Shown here: piece after piece, positions 52,569 to 61,256 of the stretch
Position numbering within the stretch: position 1 is the stretch's first letter
How the letters are laid out: each line of letters begins with the position of its first letter
DNA from: Actinoallomurus bryophytorum
Lineage (GTDB): Bacteria > Actinomycetota > Actinomycetes > Streptosporangiales > Streptosporangiaceae
Reading direction: 5' to 3'
DNA length: 64,000 nucleotides
Assembly: GCF_006716425.1 (NCBI RefSeq)
Contig: NZ_VFOZ01000001.1
Span: 6,696,001-6,760,000, forward strand
Notes under the pieces: model-generated
What the model saw: the letters and a program-made list of their open reading frames with translations, nothing else
Databases searched by the model: none
Told to the model about the DNA's origin: nothing
Program-made: the position numbers and the translations under genes

Positions 52569-53345
52569 GTGAACACACTGGCCGTCGCCCTGCTGGGCCT
52601 GTTCGCGCTCGGCTACCTGGTCCTGGGCGGCGCGGACATCGGCGTCGGAATGGTCCTGCCGTTCCTGGGCCGTACCTCACGTGACCGGAGGCTGGTCATC
52701 GCCGCGATCGCGCCCTTCTTCCTCGGGAACGAGGTCTGGCTGGTCGCCACCGCGGGCGTCCTCGCCGGAGCGTTTCCGCCCATGGAGTCATCCGTGCTGC
52801 ACGGGCTCTACCCGGCGGTCGCCGCCCTGCTGCTCGGCTGGGTGGTCCGCGACACGGGGCTGTGGCTACGCGGCCGCGTCGACGCACGAGGATGGCGCGC
52901 CTGCTGCGACACGGCCATCACCGCCGGAAGCTGGACGGTCGCGCTGAGCTGGGGCGCGATCCTGGCGTCGCTGATCCAGGGATCCACCACGCAGGTGCGG
53001 ACCACCCCGTCGGCGATCGCGACCGCCCTGGCCGTCGCGGGGCTGTTCGCCGTACACGGCATGGCCTTCGCCGCCGTCCGGCTGACCGGCTCGCCACGTC
53101 ACCGTGCCCGCCGCCTGTGCGGCTCGTCCGGCGAGGCCACGCTCCTGGCCGCGACGTCCGCCGCGCTCGTCGTCCTGGGTCTGCTCGCCGGATTCGGGCT
53201 GGAGCCGGCGGGCCGTACGGCCGATCACGCGTCACTGGTGTTCCTGCTGCCACCCGTCCTCTTCGTCACCCCGCTGCTGCTCGCCACGCAGGGCTGGGTG
53301 TGGTGGACCTTCCGCCACCGCGTCACGACGGCGACGTACCTGTGA
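52569..53345 (+). CDS. cydB: Cytochrome bd oxidase subunit II, short form
   Basis: A 258-residue membrane subunit, shorter than the usual 330-380. The family start LGLFALGYLVLGGADIGVGMVLPFL and FFLGNEVWLVATAGVLAGAFP are present, with about seven helices in all. GTG start 15 bases after cydA; the stop overlaps cydD (GTGA). It should still pair with CydA given the operon, but C-terminal helices of the longer forms seem missing. Confidence 0.88.
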   Translation: MNTLAVALLGLFALGYLVLGGADIGVGMVLPFLGRTSRDRRLVIAAIAPFFLGNEVWLVATAGVLAGAFPPMESSVLHGLYPAVAALLLGWVVRDTGLWLRGRVDARGWRACCDTAITAGSWTVALSWGAILASLIQGSTTQVRTTPSAIATALAVAGLFAVHGMAFAAVRLTGSPRHRARRLCGSSGEATLLAATSAALVVLGLLAGFGLEPAGRTADHASLVFLLPPVLFVTPLLLATQGWVWWTFRHRVTTATYL

Positions 53346-54958
53346 ACCCCCGGCTGGTTGGGTTGGTCCCGCGGCGCACCCTGGTGGCGCTGGCCGTCCT
53401 GGCGGCGGGCCGCGCGGTCCTGGTCATCGCGCAGGCGTGGCTGCTGGCGGAGACGATCGCCCGGCTCGACCCCTCGCCGCTGCCCTGGCTCGGGCTGGTC
53501 GTCGCGGCCAGGGCCCTGCTGACCTGGACCGGCGACCAGCTGGGCCGCCGCGGAGCCGAGACCGTCAAACACCGGATGCGTGACCGGCTGGCCGAGCACG
53601 CGGCGGCCCGGAGCGACGGCGGCGCGTTCGCCACGCTCGTCGGCTCCGGGCTGGACGCCCTGGACGCGTCGCTGTCGGGGTACGTCCCGCAGCTGGTCCT
53701 CGCGGCCGTCGTCCCGCCTCTGGTCCTGGTCCGGCTGTTCGCCGCCGACCCGCTGACCGGGGTCATCGTGTCGGTGACGCTGCCATTGGTCCCGGTGTTC
53801 GGGGTGCTCATCGGCCTGCACACCCGCGATGCCACCCGAACCCAGTGGGCGCGCCTGCACCGGCTCGGCGGGCACTTCCGCGACGTCATCGCCGGCCTGT
53901 CCACACTGCGGGCCTTCGACCGGACCGGCCACCAGGCCGGCGTCGTACGGCGGATGGCGAACGAGCACCGCGCCGCCACGATGCGAGCGCTGCGCGTCGC
54001 GTTCCTGTCGGGGTTCGTGCTCGAGCTCGTCGGATCGCTGTCCGTCGCCCTGGTGGCCGTACCGGTCGGGCTGCGGCTGCTCGACGGACGTCTCTCCCTG
54101 ACGACGGCGCTGCTGGTGCTGCTGCTCACCCCCGAGGCGTTCGGGCCGCTCCGCGCCCTGGGCACGCGCTTCCACGCCGGCGCCGAAGGCATGGCCGTCC
54201 TGGAGCAGGTGCGGGACATCCTGGACACGGAACGGCGGCCGGCCGCCGGCCGTACGGCTCCCCGGCCCGGCGCGGAGATCCGGCTCGTCGACGTGACCGT
54301 GACCTTTCCAGGGCGGGACCGGCCCGCCCTGGACCATCTGTCGCTGACCGTACGGCCGGGCGAGAAACTCGCCGTCGTCGGCCCGAGCGGCGCCGGAAAG
54401 TCCACACTGCTGCACCTGCTGCTGGGCTTCGTCACCCCCGACACCGGACGGGTGCTCATTGACGGGACCGACCTGCGCGACCTGGACCTGGAGGCATGGC
54501 GCCGGCGGCTCGCCTGGGTACCCCAGCATCCCCACCTGTTCGCCGGCAGCATCCTGGACAACATCCGGCTCGGCGTCCCCGGGGCGGCGCTCGCGGACGT
54601 ACGGTCCGCGGCGTCCGCCGCCTGCGCCCTCGACTTCGTCACCGCGTCACCCCGCGGCCTCGACACCGTCCTCGCGGAGAACGGGACCGGGCTGTCGGCC
54701 GGCCAGCGCCAGCGTGTCGCCCTGGCCCGCGCCCTCCTTCGCGACGCGCCGATCGCCCTGCTCGACGAGCCGACCGCCCGCCTGGACCTGGCCAGCGAGC
54801 GTGACGTCGTCACCGCGACCGGACGGCTGTTGCACGGCCGTACCGCCGTCCTGGTAGCACACCGGCCCGCGATCCTCGCGACGGCCGACCGCGTCGTACG
54901 GATCGAAGACGGCCGCCTCCACGAGTCCGGGATTCTCCGTACGGAGGCGGTCGCGTGA
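53342..54958 (+). CDS. cydD: ABC exporter subunit for bd oxidase assembly
   Basis: A 538-residue half-transporter with six membrane helices followed by an ATPase domain: Walker A GPSGAGKST, signature LSAGQRQR, Walker B IALLDEPTARLD. CydDC exports cysteine/glutathione-type thiols and binds heme, and is needed for bd oxidase maturation. The signature has LSAGQ instead of LSGGQ. Both ends overlap neighbours. Confidence 0.93.
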   Translation: MNPRLVGLVPRRTLVALAVLAAGRAVLVIAQAWLLAETIARLDPSPLPWLGLVVAARALLTWTGDQLGRRGAETVKHRMRDRLAEHAAARSDGGAFATLVGSGLDALDASLSGYVPQLVLAAVVPPLVLVRLFAADPLTGVIVSVTLPLVPVFGVLIGLHTRDATRTQWARLHRLGGHFRDVIAGLSTLRAFDRTGHQAGVVRRMANEHRAATMRALRVAFLSGFVLELVGSLSVALVAVPVGLRLLDGRLSLTTALLVLLLTPEAFGPLRALGTRFHAGAEGMAVLEQVRDILDTERRPAAGRTAPRPGAEIRLVDVTVTFPGRDRPALDHLSLTVRPGEKLAVVGPSGAGKSTLLHLLLGFVTPDTGRVLIDGTDLRDLDLEAWRRRLAWVPQHPHLFAGSILDNIRLGVPGAALADVRSAASAACALDFVTASPRGLDTVLAENGTGLSAGQRQRVALARALLRDAPIALLDEPTARLDLASERDVVTATGRLLHGRTAVLVAHRPAILATADRVVRIEDGRLHESGILRTEAVA

Positions 54959-56595
54959 TCGCCGTCCTGCGGGCCGTGCGGGTGCGCCCCCTGATCCTTG
55001 CCGCCGTCATGGCCGCGGTGACCGAGCTGAGCGCGGTGGGGCTGGTCGCGACCTCCGCGTACCTGATCACCCGGGCCGCGCAGCGGCCCTCGATCGCCGC
55101 CCTGACCGTCGCCATCGCCGCGGTACGGGGCTTCGCCCTCGCGCGTGGCACCTTCCGCTACGCCGAACGGCTCACCGGGCACGACACGGCCCTGCGCGCC
55201 GTCGCCGAGCTACGGGGCAAGGTCTATGACGCCCTCCTCGGCCGGTCCGCGGCACGGCGTGACGCGGACGTGCTGACCCGCCTGGTCGCCGACACCGACA
55301 GCGTCCAGGACCTGCTCCTGCGCGTCGTCCTGCCCGCGACCACGGCCCTGACCACCGCGATCGTCGCGATCGGGCTGTGCGCCGCGCTCCTCCCCGCCGC
55401 CGGCGCCGTACTCGTCGCCGGCCTGGTCGTGGCCGGGCTGGCGATCCCGGCCGCCACGGTGCTCGCCGCCCGGCGATCCAACGCGCGCGTAGCGTCGACG
55501 CGCGCACACCTGGCGGCCGTCACCCTCGACCTGGTCGACGGGGCGCGGGATCTCGCCGCGTTCGGCGCCACCGGCCGTACCGCGGGTGCCTTCCGGCGGC
55601 ACACCGCGACGCTGGCCACCCTCGAACGCAGGTCCGGCGCCGTCTCCGGCGCGATGGCCGCCGCGGGCCTGATCGTCCAGGGCCTGACCACCGTCGGCGT
55701 GGCCCTGGTCGCGATCCGGTCCGGCGCGGACAGCGTCCTGGTCGCGGTCGTCACGCTCACCACCCTGGCCGCGGTCGAGACCGTGCTGCCCCTGACCGGC
55801 GCCGCGCAGCAGCTGACGGTGATCGCACCGGCCGCCCGGCGCGTCGCGGCACTGACGGCCGCACCCCGGCGCGTTTCGCGTGCGGTTCCGGCCGGCACCG
55901 GAGCGATGGACCTGCGGAACGTCGGCGTCCGCTACGACCGTCCGGCGCTGGACGGCATCGACCTGCACGTACCGGCCGGACGCTCGGTCGCCGTGGTGGG
56001 TGCCAGCGGAGCGGGCAAGAGCACCCTGCTCGGCGTACTCGCCGGCCTCATCGAGCCGGACGAGGGTACGGCCACGCTCCCAGCGTCCCGGGCCCTGACC
56101 CAGGACGCGCACCTGTTCCGCACCTCGGTGAGAGCCAACCTCCTGCTGGCACGGCCGGACGCCGGCGAGGGGCGACTCGCGGAGGCGACGCGGCAGGCGG
56201 GACTGACGGACTGGCTCGCGTCGCTGCCCGCGGGCTGGGACACGACGGTGGGGGAGCGGGGACACCGGCTGTCCGGAGGGCAGCGGCAACGACTGCTCCT
56301 GGCACGTACGCTCCTGGCCGACCCGCCCGCGCTCCTGCTCGACGAGCCCGCCGAAGGACTCGAGCCGGAACACGCCGACGCGATCCTGCACGCGATCCTC
56401 GCCGCACGCCGCGGCCGCACCACGCTCGTCGTGACGCACCGGCTCGCCCCGCTGCACGCGTTCGACGACGTCCTCGTCATGGACGAGGGCCGCATCACCG
56501 ACCGCGGAACCCACCGGGAGCTCCTCGCCCGACGCGGCGTCTACCGGGACCTGTGGGACGCCCAACAGCTCAACGCACCCATCACGGGCCACTGA
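54955..56595 (+). CDS. cydC: ABC exporter subunit for bd oxidase assembly
   Basis: A 546-residue half-transporter: six helices, then Walker A GASGAGKST, signature LSGGQRQR and Walker B LLLDEPAEGLEPEHAD. Begins with GTG overlapping the cydD stop. Its intact signature contrasts with CydD, consistent with an asymmetric heterodimer. Confidence 0.93.
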   Translation: MIAVLRAVRVRPLILAAVMAAVTELSAVGLVATSAYLITRAAQRPSIAALTVAIAAVRGFALARGTFRYAERLTGHDTALRAVAELRGKVYDALLGRSAARRDADVLTRLVADTDSVQDLLLRVVLPATTALTTAIVAIGLCAALLPAAGAVLVAGLVVAGLAIPAATVLAARRSNARVASTRAHLAAVTLDLVDGARDLAAFGATGRTAGAFRRHTATLATLERRSGAVSGAMAAAGLIVQGLTTVGVALVAIRSGADSVLVAVVTLTTLAAVETVLPLTGAAQQLTVIAPAARRVAALTAAPRRVSRAVPAGTGAMDLRNVGVRYDRPALDGIDLHVPAGRSVAVVGASGAGKSTLLGVLAGLIEPDEGTATLPASRALTQDAHLFRTSVRANLLLARPDAGEGRLAEATRQAGLTDWLASLPAGWDTTVGERGHRLSGGQRQRLLLARTLLADPPALLLDEPAEGLEPEHADAILHAILAARRGRTTLVVTHRLAPLHAFDDVLVMDEGRITDRGTHRELLARRGVYRDLWDAQQLNAPITGH

Positions 56596-56607
56596 GAAAG
56601 GATCATC

Positions 56608-57885
56608 ATGCGCGTACTCATCGTCGGCGCGGGCACTGGGGGACTCTGCCTGGCGCACGGGCTGACCAGGGCCGGCATCGACGTGGAGGTCTTCGAACGC
56701 TCCACCGAGAGCACCGACGGCCTGCCCGGATACGGCATCCACCTCAACGCGAACGGATGCAAGGCCCTGCACGACTGCCTGCCGCCGGAGAACTGGGACC
56801 GGTTCGACGCCGTCACCGCACCGGCCAAGGACATCGTCCGCTTCCACGACGAACACCTACGGCAGATCACCGCGCGCGACGGCGACTTCATCGCCTCCGA
56901 GTCCGACCCCATCCGCCATCGCCGCGCCGTCAGCCGGCTCGCGCTCCGCGAGGTCCTGCTGGAGGGACTGAACCCGGTCCTGCGATGGGACAAGACGTTC
57001 GTCCGCTACGAGCAGCCGCCGGGCGGCGGCGTCACGGCCCACTTCGCCGACGGCACCACCGCCGCCGGGGACGTCCTGGTCGGCGCGGACGGCAGCAACT
57101 CCCGCGTACGCGGCCAGTACCTCCCGGACCTGCGGCGCTTCGACGTCGGCGTGTTCAACGTCGCCGGTCGCTACGCGCTGACGCCCGACCGCGCCGCCCG
57201 GCTCCCGACCCCGCTCACCGAAGGATCGGTGAACAACATCGTCCCGGCCGGACCCGGCTGGATGTTCGTCTCGACCTGGTACACCCCGCGACGGTGGGCC
57301 GACGCCCAGCACGACGGCTCCCACATCAAGGACGACGCGGCCACGGACTACGTGGTGTGGGCGTACGCGGCCGCACGGGCCGGCTACCCGGCCGGCGTCG
57401 AGGACATGAACTCGGACCAGTTGCGCGATCTCGTCCTGGACCGCACGAAGGACTGGGACCCGACACTGCGGTCACTGGTCGCGGACGCGGTACCCGGCTC
57501 GATCGCACCGATCCCGCTGCGCAGCATGCCCACGCTCGAGCCGTGGCCCGCGAGCACCGTGACCCTGCTGGGCGACGCGATCCACAACATGACCCCGATG
57601 GCCGGCGTCGGCGCCAACACCGCGCTACGCGACGCCGGTCACCTGCGAGCCGCGCTGTCCCAGGCCGCGGCCGGAGACGGCGACCCGGTCCAGGCCATCG
57701 CCGAGTACGAGACCCGGATGCGGGCGTACGCCAACATCGCCCTCAGCCAGTCCCTGCGCAACGCCCGCACCGCGGGCGCGGAGGCCCGGCTGAAGCGAAG
57801 CGCCTTCCGCACCCTGCTCCGCGTCGCCGAGGCCGCGCCCCCCGTCAAACGGTTCATGTTCGCCGCGCCGAAAGACCGTGACTGA
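56608..57885 (+). CDS. FAD-dependent monooxygenase (PHBH-like)
   Basis: A 425-residue class A flavoprotein hydroxylase: GAGTGGLCLAHGLTRAG at the N-terminus, DVLVGADGSNSRVRGQYL, and LLGDAIHNMTPMAGVGANTALRDA, the three family fingerprints. Typical substrates are aromatics or antibiotics. It follows cydC by 12 bases and may be cotranscribed, though no functional link to bd oxidase is evident. Confidence 0.88.
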   Translation: MRVLIVGAGTGGLCLAHGLTRAGIDVEVFERSTESTDGLPGYGIHLNANGCKALHDCLPPENWDRFDAVTAPAKDIVRFHDEHLRQITARDGDFIASESDPIRHRRAVSRLALREVLLEGLNPVLRWDKTFVRYEQPPGGGVTAHFADGTTAAGDVLVGADGSNSRVRGQYLPDLRRFDVGVFNVAGRYALTPDRAARLPTPLTEGSVNNIVPAGPGWMFVSTWYTPRRWADAQHDGSHIKDDAATDYVVWAYAAARAGYPAGVEDMNSDQLRDLVLDRTKDWDPTLRSLVADAVPGSIAPIPLRSMPTLEPWPASTVTLLGDAIHNMTPMAGVGANTALRDAGHLRAALSQAAAGDGDPVQAIAEYETRMRAYANIALSQSLRNARTAGAEARLKRSAFRTLLRVAEAAPPVKRFMFAAPKDRD

Positions 57886-57978
57886 CCGAACGGCGGGCTT
57901 TAAGCGTGTCCCCGAGTCGATCGGCGTAACCCTAACGAGGGCGTGTCTCGAAGTCCTCGGTCTGGGCCCCGCCGATCC

Positions 57979-58118
57979 GGGGCTGCGGGTCTGGGGCTGC
58001 GGGTCTGGGGCTGCGGGTCTGGGGCCCGCCGGTCTGGGGCTGCGGGTCTGGGCCCCGCCCCGCCTGGGGGCCCTCCCGCCTGGGGGCCCTCCCGCCCGGG
58101 GGCCCTCCCGCCCGGGGG
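57979..58118. repeat. Two adjoining GC-rich tandem repeat arrays
   Basis: Array A: a 14-base unit GGGGCTGCGGGTCT at 57979, 57993, 58007 and 58036, with a 15-base variant at 58021. Array B: a 16-base unit GGGGGCCCTCCCGCC(T/C) at 58066, 58082 and 58098. They fill most of the 349-base gap after the monooxygenase gene. Strong G-run asymmetry could form unusual DNA structures. Confidence 0.85.
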
Positions 58119-58189
58119 TGCCATCCCACTCTTATTGTCCAGCGGGAACAGCGGCGGGTGGAAGTAGAGCGGGGTTCTGTGGATAACGT

Positions 58190-58220
58190 CGTGTGGCGCC
58201 GCCCCAGGCGGCGCCACACG
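58190..58220. terminator. Strong hairpin terminator between convergent genes
   Basis: Perfect 14-base arms (58190-58203 and 58207-58220) with a 3-base loop, 15 bases past the stop of the leftward gene at 58235. Serves the leftward operon and perhaps the rightward monooxygenase transcript. Confidence 0.75.
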
Positions 58221-58234
58221 GCAACAGCATGGCC

Positions 58235-58603
58235 CTAGTGGACGAGCTTCTCGACCGCCTGCCTCAGGCGCTCCGCGCCTTCGGCGAGAGGGACGACGGA
58301 GGTGAGGATGGTCGTGAGCCGGCCGACCGCGGCCGTGAGGCGGCCGCGGTCCGGCTTGGCCCTGTCGAGCTGGTCGGCCACCTCCGTCATCTTCTCCTCC
58401 GCCTCGCTCTGCGCCGCCTCGGAAAGATCCGAACCGTGCTCGGCCAGCAGGGTGCGGAGTTCCCGCAGCTCGTTCACGGTCTGCTCGGCCGCCGCGGCCT
58501 GGTTTGATGCTCGCGCCTTGGCGCCGATCGCCATCGCGCCGGTGTTGATGATCTGTCCGTTTCCGCCTTGGAAAATGCCGTCGTTACGTCCCACGTGCGT
58601 CAT
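58235..58603 (-). CDS. Small coiled-coil protein with N-terminal Gly/Asn motif
   Basis: A 122-residue protein of unknown function. Residues 7-31 contain NDGIFQGGNGQIINTGAMAI, then a mostly helical, Glu/Ala/Leu-rich body likely to form a coiled coil, ending AEGAERLRQAVEKLV; the body recalls DUF5955-like small proteins. The Gly/Asn segment closely matches the C-terminus of the protein coded immediately upstream (58624-60132). GAGAGG precedes the ATG; 20 bases separate the two genes. Shared assembly through the common motif is my inference. Confidence 0.7.
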   Translation of the reverse strand: MTHVGRNDGIFQGGNGQIINTGAMAIGAKARASNQAAAAEQTVNELRELRTLLAEHGSDLSEAAQSEAEEKMTEVADQLDRAKPDRGRLTAAVGRLTTILTSVVPLAEGAERLRQAVEKLVH

Positions 58604-58623
58604 GAGGACCTCTCAGGTAGGAA

Positions 58624-60132
58624 TCACGATGCCGATGCCGAGGCGTCCGTGCCGACGGCCATTTGTCCCGCGTTGCTTATGGTTCCGCCGCCGGTCTGGA
58701 TCATCCCGTAGTTGAGGATCGTCGCCTGGCGGGCACGGAACTCCCCGGTGTCCATGCCCTTCTTCTCGAGAAAGTCGATGACGATCTCCAAGAAGCGGCG
58801 CTCGATGATGTCGCCGTACTTTCCGGCGTCGACGGACTGGAAGAAATGCTGATACTCCTTCGCGTGCGCCAGCTCACGAATGCTGGTGCGAGCTCCGTAG
58901 TCGAAGGCGTCGATCTTCTTGCCGGGGAGCTCGATGCCGAGCGAGACCTCGCCCTCCAGGGATGGCTGGTCTCTCTTGATCACCAACGACCACAGGCGGT
59001 AGGGCAGGAGGACGAGGAGGAGGACGGCCTCGACCGCCTCCCGGACCATCCGCAGGACCGACTCACCGGCGATCAGGCAGACCTCGCCATCGGTGATCTC
59101 CGGCGAAAGGCGGTCCGCCGCGCGGTACGCGGGGTTGAGCGGTGGGAGGACGTATCTGTGGAACTCGGTGTAGAGCGTCCGGCCCTTGACGTCGAAGTTG
59201 ATGAACGCCGACGAGACGACCTCCTGGCCCCACGATCCGATACGGACGCAGAGGTACTCACGTGCGGAGTCGTAGCGTTCGCCGCCCTGTGAGGAGGACG
59301 AGACGTCGGCCGGTGACTCCGGGCGCTCGGGTCCGACCGCGGTCCGGTACCAGCGCCGCGATATGTCCAGGCCCTCGATCTGCTGGTCACCCCATCCCTC
59401 ATCCTTGAGGGTGGCCTCGAGCCGCTCCTGGACGTACTCGAAGATCTCGCCGGCCGGAAACGCCTCGACCTCCGCCGCGTCATCGAGGCCTGGGCGGCCG
59501 TCGAGCGAGACCGCCAGGGAGCCGCGTGCCTTGTTGAGCAGGATCGGAAACTTCGAGGAGTTCCGCCGGATCCCAGCGCCGATGAAGGGGTCGTAACCGC
59601 TGTAGTAGACCAGCCCGGAACCGCTGTCCTGCTCGCGGTTGATCCGGTCGCAGTCGTAGGCGGTCAGCATCGGATGGACGGGGATGCGCCCGTCGAAGCC
59701 GTGCCGATCGCGAGAGGTCCGCGGGTCTGCGAGATCAGTGGTGAGGATGTGCAGGGCGACCAGGCGCTCGGCGCATATCGCGGCCCATGTCGCCCAGAGC
59801 CACAGCGCCACTCCGATGGCGAAGGCCATGGTGCCGAAGAAGAACAGGAACACGGGGATCAGCGGGCTCAGGATGACGACCACACGGCGGCGGGACCGGC
59901 GTTGCCGCGCGACGAGGGCGTGGCCCAGCACGGGAAGGACGTCGAAGCCGAATGACGGCGCCACGAACCGATCACTCTCGCTGACGAGCTCCCTGATCAC
60001 CGCGTCAGAGAAGGCGGGGTCCACGTGGGCGCCGACGCACAGGAGCCGGGTCACCTCACTTGAGGCGTACGGCCGCGCCGAGAGCCGTGAGGTGGATCGA
60101 CGCTCACCGGACCGCCGAGATGGTGATGCCAT
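58624..60132 (-). CDS. Membrane protein of unknown function with C-terminal Gly/Asn motif
   Basis: 502 residues. An N-terminal cytoplasmic part (to about 80), a hydrophobic hairpin near 85-125 (VVVILSPLIPVFLFFFGTMA onward), a large central soluble region (GLVYYSGYDPFIGAGI, EYVQERLEATLKDEGW), a second hydrophobic stretch near 365-385, then a helical region and a C-terminal motif with YGMIQTGGGTISNAGQMAVG. GGGAGGA precedes the ATG. Middle gene of a three-gene leftward operon. No enzyme motif was recognised. Confidence 0.75.
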   Translation of the reverse strand: MASPSRRSGERRSTSRLSARPYASSEVTRLLCVGAHVDPAFSDAVIRELVSESDRFVAPSFGFDVLPVLGHALVARQRRSRRRVVVILSPLIPVFLFFFGTMAFAIGVALWLWATWAAICAERLVALHILTTDLADPRTSRDRHGFDGRIPVHPMLTAYDCDRINREQDSGSGLVYYSGYDPFIGAGIRRNSSKFPILLNKARGSLAVSLDGRPGLDDAAEVEAFPAGEIFEYVQERLEATLKDEGWGDQQIEGLDISRRWYRTAVGPERPESPADVSSSSQGGERYDSAREYLCVRIGSWGQEVVSSAFINFDVKGRTLYTEFHRYVLPPLNPAYRAADRLSPEITDGEVCLIAGESVLRMVREAVEAVLLLVLLPYRLWSLVIKRDQPSLEGEVSLGIELPGKKIDAFDYGARTSIRELAHAKEYQHFFQSVDAGKYGDIIERRFLEIVIDFLEKKGMDTGEFRARQATILNYGMIQTGGGTISNAGQMAVGTDASASAS

Positions 60133-60171
60133 GCTGGTCCTCCCGTTTCCGCGGAGAGTGGCAATACATGA

Positions 60172-60963
60172 TCAGAAATCGTCGGAGGTGATCGTTTGCA
60201 GGTCGTACTCGCCGGCGATCGGATTCCAGAGGGAGACGAATTCCTCCTTGGCCTTTCCCGCTCTCGTGCTCGCGGATTCGCCGTCTTTGTAATTTCTGCC
60301 GCCGGTCGGAGCCTGACCGTCACACTGCCCATTGCTCACGTCGCGTCCCCAGGCGGCGAACGCATTGTCGGCCGCGGCCGATTCCGTGAGGGCGGTCACC
60401 AGAGCCTGCGCGGCTTCCTGGCCGCCGCTGAGGCGGTCGACGGACGCCTGGCCGACCTGATCGGCGATCTCCGACCGGTCGGTGCCGGCCTGGGTCAGTG
60501 CCGAGATGTCCGCGTCGAACCCGTCACCGCTGCCACACGCCTGGATGTCCTGGACGGCCGAGATCACCGTCTGGTGGTCCGTGATCGCCTGTTGCAGAAG
60601 GCCCTGGAGGGCCGCTGCCTGCGACGGGCCGTCGGTGGCCGCCGGCGACGGGTCCTCCGATGGAGCGTCGCTGCTGACCGGCTCCTGCGGAACGTCGGTG
60701 TCACCGGGCACGCCCGATCCGCTGCCGGTGTAGCCGGCCGAAGAGCCGTCGCCGCCGCCGGACCAGGGGTGAGCGATCAGGATCACGATCGCGAGCACCG
60801 CGACGAGGCTCGCCCCCATGACGAACAGGGCGACGCGCCGTATCTGAAAGGGAAGAGACTGGAAGGTGGTCGTGGAATATGTTTCCGCCGACCAGTTGTC
60901 AACCGGTGAGAGATTACCCGCGTCGAAGTCATCACGCCCTGTTTCCACGGCGCCCACCCCCAT
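60172..60963 (-). CDS. Single-pass membrane protein with Cys-containing outer domain
   Basis: About 263 residues. A short cytoplasmic N-terminus, one membrane helix (VALFVMGASLVAVLAIVILI), a Gly/Ser/Pro/Asp-rich linker and a helical extracytoplasmic domain with two cysteines (IQACGSG, NGQCDGQ). First gene of the operon with 58624-60132 (39-base gap). The start is uncertain: ATG 60963 or GTG 60948, preceded by G-rich bases. Topology suggests an exported sensor or scaffold; no family recognised. Confidence 0.65.
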   Translation of the reverse strand: MGVGAVETGRDDFDAGNLSPVDNWSAETYSTTTFQSLPFQIRRVALFVMGASLVAVLAIVILIAHPWSGGGDGSSAGYTGSGSGVPGDTDVPQEPVSSDAPSEDPSPAATDGPSQAAALQGLLQQAITDHQTVISAVQDIQACGSGDGFDADISALTQAGTDRSEIADQVGQASVDRLSGGQEAAQALVTALTESAAADNAFAAWGRDVSNGQCDGQAPTGGRNYKDGESASTRAGKAKEEFVSLWNPIAGEYDLQTITSDDF

Positions 60964-61187
60964 CGGTATGGCCGGGAGGTGAACCTTTTTTGTCCACCAC
61001 ACTGTGGACGCACCGGGTCGTGAGTTAGATCGCTGATTAACTGTAACGAAGCGGTAACAGATTGCAATGTCGGAAAATGGAATCCGCCATCGGAGCTCTG
61101 ATTGAAATGAGCGTGAGATTTGTGACAAGCCTTCGATGTCGGGTGGCGGCGCGGGCGGAATGCTCCACCCGGACCTCACGAGGCTCT

Positions 61188-61221
61188 TTGAACGATCACT
61201 TTAAGTAGTTACAGTACTACT
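61188..61221 (+). promoter_or_regulatory. Promoter with inverted repeat centred on its -10 box
   Basis: TTGAAC (61188-61193), 16-base spacer, TACAGT (61210-61215). The -10 hexamer is exactly the spacer of AGTAGT-N6-ACTACT (61204-61221). A repressor bound there would block polymerase. It drives the EF-hand gene 36 bases downstream. Another repeat, GTCCAC-N6-GTGGAC, lies at 60992-61009 upstream of the leftward operon. Confidence 0.5.
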
Positions 61222-61256
61222 GTCCGCGTCACGCTCCTCCCTGGAGGTTCCCCCCG

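Noticed and set aside
57878-58186. Gly/Pro-rich open frame over the tandem repeats
   Set aside because: The product is only translated repeat units with no ribosome site or homology; better treated as non-coding repeat.
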